A stretch of 5,719 nt of DNA from Paracoccaceae bacterium (GTDB lineage: Bacteria > Pseudomonadota > Alphaproteobacteria > Rhodobacterales > Rhodobacteraceae), in contig JALSRF010000492.1 in NCBI GenBank assembly GCA_026984895.1, positions 1-5,719 on the forward strand. Direction: 5' to 3'. The position numbers were made by a program, and so were the translations under genes. The notes beneath the pieces were generated by a model. The model made no database searches. It was not told where the DNA came from and saw nothing but the letters and a program-made list of their open reading frames with translations. Shown piece by piece: positions 1-4,339 of this stretch. Numbering within the stretch: position 1 is the stretch's first letter; every line of letters starts with the position of its first letter.

Positions 1-82
1 GCGTGTGCCAGGTGAGACTGTCCACGGCCCGCCCGCGCAACTCTTTTTCGGCGCGCGCGCGCCAGTCCTGCCTGTCGGTCAT
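1..82 (-). CDS. mcm: Methylmalonyl-CoA mutase, N-terminal fragment (cut by left edge)
   Basis: Only the first 27 codons are in the window. The minus strand from the ATG at 82-80 reads MTDRQDWRARAEKELRGR, followed by a DSLTW motif at residues 21-25. This matches the N-terminus I know from proteobacterial methylmalonyl-CoA mutases, where a W..LAEKEL-type helix precedes a (D/E)SLTW segment. The enzyme is adenosylcobalamin-dependent and converts (R)-methylmalonyl-CoA to succinyl-CoA in the cytoplasm, the last step after propionyl-CoA carboxylase. A strong Shine-Dalgarno sequence 7 nt upstream fixes the start. It lies in the same orientation as pccA, but a plus-strand gene sits between them, so it probably has its own promoter in the 83-264 interval. 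The cobalamin-binding and catalytic regions are outside the window, so the call rests on the N-terminal motif and the gene context. The name bhbA or scpA is also used for this gene. Confidence 0.88.
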   Translation of the reverse strand, partial: MTDRQDWRARAEKELRGRAVDSLTWHT

Positions 83-88
83 GTCACG

Positions 89-95
89 ACCTCCC
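89..95 (-). promoter_or_regulatory. Ribosome binding site of the mutase gene
   Basis: The minus strand reads GGGAGGT ending 6 nt before the ATG at 82, close to a perfect anti-16S match at good spacing. It supports a gene that is visible for only 27 codons. Confidence 0.8.
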
Positions 96-119
96 TGTAA
101 GCCGGAAATGCACTGCCCC

Positions 120-151
120 GCCGTCCCGCTGCGCCGCCGTCCCGCTGCCCC
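120..151. repeat. Two 16-bp tandem repeats with CGCTGC motifs upstream of the mutase gene
   Basis: The 16-bp unit at 120-135 is repeated at 136-151 with 15 of 16 bases identical; the first 13 bases (GCCGTCCCGCTGC) are perfect. The hexamer CGCTGC recurs at 127, 143, 152 and 161, so a looser CGCTGC series extends to about 166. The block lies 38-84 nt upstream of the mutase start in a divergent intergenic region. It could be a binding site array or simple GC-rich low-complexity sequence. Confidence 0.6.
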
Positions 152-228
152 CGCTGCCTGCGCTGCCCCCGCCCGGGCCCCTGCACCGGTCTGCGGGCAT
201 CTGCTGTCGGCCGGCGGCGCAAAAACCC

Positions 229-257
229 GTGGCATTCGCGGGGGCAGGGCCTATAGT
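229..257 (+). promoter_or_regulatory. Candidate sigma-70 promoter giving a leaderless mRNA
   Basis: A -35-like GTGGCA (229-234, 4 of 6 to consensus) and a -10-like TATAGT (252-257, 5 of 6) are separated by exactly 17 nt. Transcription would be expected to start about 7 nt further on, at 264-265, which is the A of the ATG of the DUF4174-like gene. This agrees with the lack of a convincing Shine-Dalgarno sequence there. The -10 core CTATAG is palindromic and could also serve the other strand. Predicted from sequence only. Confidence 0.45.
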
Positions 258-264
258 CCGGGCC

Positions 265-780
265 ATGGGAACGTCCTTGCGCAGCGCCGTTGCGGTCTGC
301 CTGGCCACCGCGGCCCTTGCCGCGGGCGCCACGACCGCGTTCGCCCAGGAGGCGACGCCCCGGGGCTCGGTTTCCGAAACACCGGGCCAGCCGGCGTTTC
401 TGGACCTGCGCAACGGCGCGGATTTCGACCCGGGCCGGTTTCTGGGGCGCAAGAGACTGGTTGTCGTGTTTGCCGACAACCCCTGCGACGAGGATTTCAT
501 CCGGCAGATGAAACTGCTGCAGAAGGACCCGGGCGCGCTGTCCGCACGCGATGTGGTCGTGATCGCCGACACCAACCCGAAAAAGCCTTCGCCACTGCGC
601 GAACGGCTGCACCCCGACGGTTTCGGCCTTGTCCTGCTGGGCAAGGACGGCCGGATCGGGCTGCGTGCGCCGGCGCCGCGCCGCCTCGGGGACATTACCC
701 GGGCCATCGACGCCGCGCATGAAACGGCAGCGCCACCCGCGCCCGCGCCCCAAGGCGCGCCCTCCGGCGACGGTGGCTGA
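265..780 (+). CDS. Secreted DUF4174-like protein
   Basis: The 171-residue product has a classical Sec signal peptide: a short N-terminus with Arg6, a hydrophobic stretch from about residue 8 to 23, and a probable cleavage site after AFA at residues 25-27. The mature protein should therefore be periplasmic. Residues of about 58-152 resemble the DUF4174 family as I remember it: a strand RLVVVFA (64-70), a helix, DVVVIADTNP (96-105), GFGLVLLGKDGRIGLR (119-134) and a final helix near 144-152. The strand-helix order and the LLGKDG turn suggest a thioredoxin-like fold, but there is no CXXC; Cys74 is the only cysteine in the mature part. The tail (154-171) is rich in Pro, Ala and Gly and probably disordered. 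A GTG at 229 would add 12 residues, but it lies in the presumed -35 box and would spoil the signal peptide, so the ATG at 265 is chosen. The gene points opposite to its neighbours and its function is unknown. Confidence 0.82.
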   Translation: MGTSLRSAVAVCLATAALAAGATTAFAQEATPRGSVSETPGQPAFLDLRNGADFDPGRFLGRKRLVVVFADNPCDEDFIRQMKLLQKDPGALSARDVVVIADTNPKKPSPLRERLHPDGFGLVLLGKDGRIGLRAPAPRRLGDITRAIDAAHETAAPPAPAPQGAPSGDGG

Positions 781-878
781 GCGCCCCGCGCCGCCAGGAC
801 CGGCCCCCGGCCGGCCGGGCCCGGGACGCGGGACGCGGGACGCGGCCGGGCGCGGGCCGGGTGAACGGGCCGGGCCGG
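781..878. other. Extremely GC-rich convergent intergenic region
   Basis: This stretch separates the 3' ends of the plus-strand DUF4174-like gene and minus-strand pccA. I count only 9 A or T bases in 781-880. It contains the 14-bp perfect palindrome CCCGGCCGGCCGGG (806-819), a 7-bp unit repeated three times (823-843), and several CCGGCCC/GGGCCGG blocks able to form alternative stems. No run of T follows any stem on either strand, so it is not a standard intrinsic terminator, although the structures may still stop or stabilise both transcripts. Confidence 0.7.
823..843. repeat. Three tandem copies of a 7-bp unit
   Basis: GGGACGC occurs three times head to tail at 823-829, 830-836 and 837-843, followed by a related GGCCGGG. 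A run this short could vary in copy number through slippage. It lies outside coding sequence. Confidence 0.75.
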
Positions 879-2879
879 TCATTCGAACTCCATGATCACG
901 TCATCCACCGCCAGGCTGTCGCCGCAGGTCACGTTGACCCGGGCCACCACGCCGCTTCTTTCGGCGCGCAGGATGTTTTCCATCTTCATCGCCTCGACCA
1001 CGCAAAGCGCCTGACCCTCCTGCACCTGATCGCCCTCGCCCACATCGAGACGGACGATCAGACCGGGCATCGGGCACAGCAGCATCTTCGAGGTATCGGG
1101 CGGCGTCCTTTCGGGCATCAGCGCGGCCAGTTCGGCCTGACGCGGCGTGCGCAGAAACACCCGCAGATCGGCCCCGCGCAGCCGCAGCCTGAAGCCGGAA
1201 ACGGCCTTGTTCACCTTCATCGTCAGCGGCCGGCCCTCGACCTCCAGCAACGCCAGGCTGCGCCCGGGCACCCAGTCGCTTTCCACGCGCAGGCTGGAGC
1301 CGTCCTCGAACGCGATGGTCGAGCCCTGCCGATCGGCATCCACATGCACCCGGAAATCGGTGCCCTGCAAGGACACCACCCAGTCGTCGCCCACCTTGCG
1401 TTCGTGGTTGTCCATCCGCCCCGATACCCGTGTGCGCCGGATTTCCGCCACCCGGTGCATCGCCGCCGCCGCCGCCGCAACCCGGCGCAGCAGCGCATCG
1501 GGCAAGGCAACCCCCTGGAAACCCGCCGGGTATTCTTCCTCGATAAAGGCGGTGGTGATCTCGCCGGCCACGAAACGCGGATGATCCATGACCGCCGACA
1601 GGAACGGCAGGTTGTGGCCGATGCCCTCGACCTCGAAGGCATCGAGCGCCCTGCGCATCGTCTCGATTGCCGCGCCCCGGTCGGGCGCCCAGGTGATGAG
1701 CTTGGCAATCATCGGGTCGTAGAACATGGAAATCTCGCCGCCTTCGCTGACGCCGGTATCGTTGCGCACCGCATGGGCGCCGGTGGCCTCTTCGGCGGGC
1801 GGGCGGTAGCGGGTCAGCCGCCCGGTCGAGGGCAGGAAGTTGCGATAGGGGTCCTCGGCATAAAGCCGGCTTTCGATGGCCCAGCCGTTCAGCTTCACCT
1901 GGTCTTGCGCCAGCGACAGCCTTTCGCCCGCCGCGATGCGGATCATCTGTTCCACCAGGTCGATGCCGGTGATCAGTTCGCTCACCGGGTGTTCCACCTG
2001 AAGCCGGGTGTTCATTTCCAGAAAATAGAAATTGCGATCGCCATCGACGATGAATTCCACCGTGCCGGCGCTGGCGTAGCCCACCGCGCGGGCCAGCGCG
2101 AGCGCCTGCTCGCCCATGGCCTTGCGCGTGGCCTCGTCCAGGAACGGGCTGGGCGCCTCTTCGATGACCTTCTGGTTGCGGCGCTGGATCGAGCATTCGC
2201 GCTCGCCCAGCCAGACGCCATTGCCGTGGCTGTCGCACAACACCTGGATTTCGATGTGGCGCGGCCGGGTGACGAATTTCTCGATGAAGATCCGGTCATC
2301 GCCGAAACTTTTTGCCGCCTCGCTTTTCGAGCTTTTGAAGCCTTCGCGCGCCTCTTCGTCGTTCCAGGCGATGCGCATGCCCTTGCCGCCGCCCCCGGCG
2401 CTGGCCTTGATCATCACCGGATAGCCGATGCCAGCGGCAATGCGCACCGCCTCGCCCGCATCCTCGATCAGCCCCATGTGGCCGGGCACCGTCGAGACCC
2501 CCGCCTCGCGCGCCAGTTTCTTCGAGGCGATCTTGTCGCCCATCGCCTCGATTGCCGATTTCGGCGGGCCGATGAACGCCACGCCCTCGGCGGCCAGCGC
2601 TTCGGCAAAGGCGGGGTTTTCCGAAAGGAATCCATAGCCCGGATGCACCGCCTCGGCCCCGGTTTCGCGCACCGCTTTCAGGATGGCGTCCATCGCCAGA
2701 TAGGACTGGCCGGCCGGCGCCGGCCCCACGGGCACCGCCTCGTCGGCCATGTCCACATGCAGCGCCCGCCGGTCGGCGTCGGAATAGACCGCCACCGTGG
2801 CAATCCCCATCCTGCGGCATGTCTTGATGATCCGGCAGGCGATCTCGCCGCGGTTTGCTATCAGGATCCGTTTGAACAT
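879..2879 (-). CDS. pccA: Propionyl-CoA carboxylase alpha subunit (biotin carboxylase, BT and BCCP domains)
   Basis: The complete 666-residue subunit uses ATP and bicarbonate to carboxylate its own biotin, which then carries CO2 to the PccB active site. The biotin carboxylase part (about 1-450) starts with FKRILIANRGEIACRI, has the ATP-grasp glycine loop AGGGGKGM (161-168), the bicarbonate lysine region QRRNQKVIEEAPSP (Lys237), metal ligands Glu275 and Glu288, and NTRLQVEHPV with catalytic Arg292 and Glu296. A BT linker domain that contacts the beta subunit follows at about 486-600. The C-terminal biotinyl domain carries EAMKMEN with the biotin-acceptor Lys632. All key residues are present. 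Length is close to the roughly 680 residues I recall for Ruegeria PccA. The ATG at 2879 is chosen over an upstream in-frame GTG at 2936 because it has a strong Shine-Dalgarno sequence, begins exactly where family members do, and the GTG falls inside a terminator-like hairpin. The BT domain and the linked pccB separate it from acetyl-CoA carboxylase AccC; a related acyl-CoA carboxylase is the only real alternative. Confidence 0.97.
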   Translation of the reverse strand: MFKRILIANRGEIACRIIKTCRRMGIATVAVYSDADRRALHVDMADEAVPVGPAPAGQSYLAMDAILKAVRETGAEAVHPGYGFLSENPAFAEALAAEGVAFIGPPKSAIEAMGDKIASKKLAREAGVSTVPGHMGLIEDAGEAVRIAAGIGYPVMIKASAGGGGKGMRIAWNDEEAREGFKSSKSEAAKSFGDDRIFIEKFVTRPRHIEIQVLCDSHGNGVWLGERECSIQRRNQKVIEEAPSPFLDEATRKAMGEQALALARAVGYASAGTVEFIVDGDRNFYFLEMNTRLQVEHPVSELITGIDLVEQMIRIAAGERLSLAQDQVKLNGWAIESRLYAEDPYRNFLPSTGRLTRYRPPAEEATGAHAVRNDTGVSEGGEISMFYDPMIAKLITWAPDRGAAIETMRRALDAFEVEGIGHNLPFLSAVMDHPRFVAGEITTAFIEEEYPAGFQGVALPDALLRRVAAAAAAMHRVAEIRRTRVSGRMDNHERKVGDDWVVSLQGTDFRVHVDADRQGSTIAFEDGSSLRVESDWVPGRSLALLEVEGRPLTMKVNKAVSGFRLRLRGADLRVFLRTPRQAELAALMPERTPPDTSKMLLCPMPGLIVRLDVGEGDQVQEGQALCVVEAMKMENILRAERSGVVARVNVTCGDSLAVDDVIMEFE

Positions 2880-2882
2880 CTG

Positions 2883-2890
2883 CCTTCCTT
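2883..2890 (-). promoter_or_regulatory. Ribosome binding site deciding the pccA start
   Basis: The minus strand reads AAGGAAGG followed by CAG and the ATG at 2879, so the AAGGA core lies 6 nt upstream of the start. It supports this ATG over the longer reading frame. Confidence 0.75.
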
Positions 2891-2920
2891 CGTCGGATGC
2901 CGCGCAAGAACGTGTCGCGC

Positions 2921-2958
2921 AAAAAGGCACGGCCACCGGGACCGATCCCCGGTGGCCG
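2921..2958 (-). terminator. Terminator-like hairpin between the lipoprotein gene and pccA
   Basis: Perfect 11-bp arms (2930-2940 and 2948-2958, CGGCCACCGGG with its complement) enclose a 7-nt loop. On the minus strand the stem is followed by TGCC and then five T (2925-2921), an intrinsic terminator pattern with a short gap before the T run. It begins 44 nt after the lipoprotein stop and ends 41 nt before the pccA start. On the plus strand the stem is followed by a shorter TTTT a few bases on, so weak bidirectional action is possible. It could end the lipoprotein transcript or act as a leaky attenuator for pccA. Confidence 0.65.
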
Positions 2959-3002
2959 CTCGATTTTCATTGCGCGCCGGCCCGGCGCGGTTCAGCCCAC
3001 GG

Positions 3003-3203
3003 TCAGCAGAGCTGGTTCGTGTTCTGGCAATAAACGTTGACGCCTGCGCCGACGACAGCGCCGGTAACCGCATCGCCGCCGACCGCGGTCGAGGCAACCG
3101 CCCCTGCGCCGGCCCCATACAAAACCTGTTCCAGCGGGGTATTCCCGCAAGCCGAGAGCGCAAGAAGCGCCACGACTGCACCGATCCTGAATTTTTTCTG
3201 CAT
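3003..3203 (-). CDS. Small predicted lipoprotein with glycine-zipper-like core
   Basis: The 66-residue product has a lipoprotein signal: basic QKKFR (2-6), hydrophobic 7-16, and the lipobox LSAC with Cys19 as lipidated residue. The next residues are Gly and Asn, not Asp, so by the usual Lol sorting rule the outer membrane is the expected location. The mature part, only 48 residues, has an alternating Gly/Ala stretch (about 30-54) resembling glycine-zipper segments, then a polar tail with Cys59 and Cys66 that could form a disulfide. GGAAGG at 3213-3218, 9 nt upstream, is a good Shine-Dalgarno sequence for this ATG. It lies between the pccB cluster and pccA in the same direction but is separated from the upstream genes by 436 nt and from pccA by a terminator-like hairpin, so it may be its own transcription unit. 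Function unknown; a resemblance to small entericidin-like or glycine-zipper lipoproteins is only general. Confidence 0.8.
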   Translation of the reverse strand: MQKKFRIGAVVALLALSACGNTPLEQVLYGAGAGAVASTAVGGDAVTGAVVGAGVNVYCQNTNQLC

Positions 3204-3406
3204 GCTCGTCTACCTTCCGTATCCGGGGTTGCGTCGCGCCCCCCGCGGCCAGATTTCCCGATACGCGGGCCGATTGCAAAGGATTTCGTGCGCCCGGCGG
3301 CAATCTGGGCAGTCTCCCGCGCATGAACGGGCATGCGAACGCCCCCCCGCACAGCCGCCTGGCGCCGGGCATGGACGGATCCGGGCAGACGGGCGGGCCG
3401 CCCATG

Positions 3407-3442
3407 GCGCAAGAACGCAAGAGGGCGCATGAACGTAAGAGG
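3407..3442. repeat. Two 18-bp tandem repeats
   Basis: The unit at 3407-3424 (GCGCAAGAACGCAAGAGG) is followed directly by a second copy at 3425-3442 with 16 of 18 bases identical. The second copy runs into the left arm of the hairpin at 3439. Its length is a multiple of three, but no real coding frame is apparent. Confidence 0.7.
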
Positions 3443-3467
3443 CCTGACCTGGTTGGGGTCAGGCCTC
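3439..3467. other. Perfect 11-bp hairpin in the non-coding gap
   Basis: Arms GAGGCCTGACC (3439-3449) and its exact complement (3457-3467) enclose the 7-nt loop TGGTTGG. On the minus strand it is followed by TTACGTTC, a very poor T tract; on the plus strand there is none. It is stable enough to act as a transcript 3' end, a processing signal or part of a small RNA, but it is not a textbook terminator. Confidence 0.6.
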
Positions 3468-3618
3468 CTGGAAGGGGAAGGGTAACGGTTTTGACAATTT
3501 TCAGCAGGCGTGTTGTTGGAGGGACCCGCTGCAGGCCCGACAATGCCCGAGGATTCACCGATCGGTAAGACATAATGCGCCCGAGCGCGATTTTCGGCTG
3601 AAATCCGCCAAGTCTTGA

Positions 3619-3637
3619 ATGTTTCAGGCAGAAACAT
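3619..3637. promoter_or_regulatory. 19-bp inverted repeat directly downstream of a stop codon
   Basis: ATGTTTC (3619-3625) and GAAACAT (3631-3637) are exact complements around a 5-nt centre, two bases past the TAG of the 122-codon gene. The AT-rich arms stand out in GC-rich surroundings. No T run follows on the minus strand, so an operator for a dimeric regulator is as likely as a weak 3' hairpin. Confidence 0.45.
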
Positions 3638-3639
3638 GC

Positions 3640-4008
3640 CTAAACTCCGCTTTCAAAGACGTCGGGAAAGGCTGCGCGGGCCCGTTCCACATCGATTTTC
3701 AGCAGCGCATCGTAGGATCTGACGTCGAACGGCTCTTCGGCCGGGATCACCTCGCGCCCGAAAAGCCACGACAGGCGGCCCGCATCCAGGTTGCCGCGCA
3801 CGAAGGGCTGTTCGCCGAAATGGTCCCAGAGCGCCGCCATGAAGGCCGCATCGGCGCGCCGGTCGGCCGGCTTGCGGTCGGCGTGGCGCTCGCGGCGCTG
3901 CAACGCCGTCACCCCGCGCGGATTGGCCCGGCGCAGCGTGAACTGGAAATCCGTGCCCGCCAGCCGGCCCGGGAAACCGCGGTGTTTGTGCATCGCCGGC
4001 AAGGCCAT
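3640..4008 (-). CDS. Arg-rich small protein of unknown function
   Basis: I do not recognise the family of this 122-residue product. It has no signal peptide or membrane segment and should be cytoplasmic. It is strongly basic in the first half, with 16 Arg overall and clusters LRRANPRG (25-32), LQRRERHADRKPADRR (36-51), then a more acidic C-terminal half with FMAALWDHFGEQPF (56-69) and LLKIDVERARAAF (102-114), probably helical. The basic cluster could bind nucleic acid or an acidic partner, but nothing shows which. The ATG directly abuts the TGA of the gene upstream, and GGGAG at 4022-4018 lies 9 nt before it; a second Met at codon 6 (3993) has no such site. The zero-length gap indicates translational coupling and a role linked to the pccB operon. 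The stop is TAG at 3642-3640. Confidence 0.75.
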   Translation of the reverse strand: MALPAMHKHRGFPGRLAGTDFQFTLRRANPRGVTALQRRERHADRKPADRRADAAFMAALWDHFGEQPFVRGNLDAGRLSWLFGREVIPAEEPFDVRSYDALLKIDVERARAAFPDVFESGV

Positions 4009-4338
4009 TCAGAACGGCTCCCATTCACATGTGCCATCGCCCACGGCGTAGGCTTCGAACACCTGCACCGCGTCGGGCGCCGGGGTGCCGAAGGCCAGCG
4101 GCCGGTCGGACAGCGAAATCACCACCCGCCGCACGCCCTGGCGCAGCTGCGTCAGCGCGACCCGCTGGCACAGCGCCTTCAGGTCCGGCTCGACAGCGGC
4201 ATAGTCGAAGCCCGGCGCAAGCTCTGGCGCAAGGAAGCGGAAAAACCAGCTGTCGGGCTGGGCATCGGTGCCGCGGATCACCTCTTGCAGGGTGACCGGC
4301 TGGCCCGAAGGCACGGGTATGCGGCTGTCTGATGCCAT
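4009..4338 (-). CDS. Small DUF6497-like protein of unknown function
   Basis: This 109-residue product resembles, from memory, the DUF6497 family of Rhodobacterales: the start IPVPSGQPVTLQEVI (7-21), a WFFRFLAPEL strand (31-40), VVISLSDRPLAFG (72-84) and the ending VFEAYAVGDGTCEWEPF (93-109). Family members I recall often have a signal peptide. Here there is none, and no upstream ATG or GTG would add one, so it should be cytoplasmic unless its export is unusual. Cys57 and Cys104 are the only cysteines. The ATG lies one base after the pccB stop codon (TGA-C-ATG) and has no clear Shine-Dalgarno sequence, so its translation is probably coupled to pccB. Its stop directly abuts the start of the next gene. 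Function unknown; co-transcription suggests a link to PCC or short-chain acyl-CoA metabolism. The family name is less certain than the reading frame. Confidence 0.78.
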   Translation of the reverse strand: MASDSRIPVPSGQPVTLQEVIRGTDAQPDSWFFRFLAPELAPGFDYAAVEPDLKALCQRVALTQLRQGVRRVVISLSDRPLAFGTPAPDAVQVFEAYAVGDGTCEWEPF

Positions 4339-4339
4339 G

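Larger units (their letters stand above)
3204..3639. other. 436-nt gap without a convincing gene
   Basis: Several frames stay open here on both strands, but none has a family resemblance, a good ribosome binding site or the C- and G-ending codon preference of the neighbours. The interval holds an 18-bp tandem repeat (3407-3442), a perfect 11-bp hairpin (3439-3467), a 10-bp palindrome ACCGATCGGT (3557-3566) and a 19-bp inverted repeat just after the upstream stop codon (3619-3637). The promoter of the lipoprotein gene should lie in it, but I cannot find a clear -35/-10 pair. TTTGCAAT on the minus strand near 3273-3280 is one mismatch from the TTTGCAAA half-site known for the PccR regulator, without a second half-site. 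Confidence 0.65.

Noticed and set aside
79..882. A 267-codon minus-strand frame opposite the DUF4174-like gene
   Set aside because: It is antisense to a gene with a clear signal peptide and domain, and its Gly/Arg/Ala-rich product is a composition artefact.
2880..2936. Longer pccA starting at the GTG at 2936
   Set aside because: It would add 19 residues not seen in the family, begin inside the terminator-like hairpin, and ignore the strong ribosome binding site before the ATG at 2879.
2973..2989. A second hairpin (CGCGCC stem, 5-nt loop) near the lipoprotein stop as terminator
   Set aside because: The stem is only about 6 bp and is not followed by a T run on the minus strand.
3270..3295. 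PccR operator (TTTGCAAA, 4-nt spacer, TTTGCAAA)
   Set aside because: Only one half-site with a mismatch is present (TTTGCAAT on the minus strand); neither flank at the 4-nt spacing resembles a second half-site. The main PccR site would be expected upstream of pccB, outside the window.
861..3326. An 821-codon open frame on the plus strand across pccA
   Set aside because: It is antisense to pccA, whose domains and catalytic residues are complete. Long antisense frames are expected in GC-rich coding DNA, and its His/Arg/Ala-rich product resembles no family.
3491..3519. A perfect TTGACA at 3491-3496 on the plus strand as a promoter -35
   Set aside because: No -10-like hexamer lies at the right spacing and no plus-strand gene follows.
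3323..3568. An 81-codon plus-strand frame in the gap
   Set aside because: Codon choice includes many AGG and GGA codons unlike the neighbours, there is no good ribosome binding site, and the product is not recognisable.
2861..3637. A 258-codon minus-strand frame (and a 193-codon one at 2992-3573) over the gap and lipoprotein gene
   Set aside because: Both run out of frame through the well-supported lipoprotein gene, and the longer one also into pccA. They lack a family match and cross the hairpin and tandem repeat.
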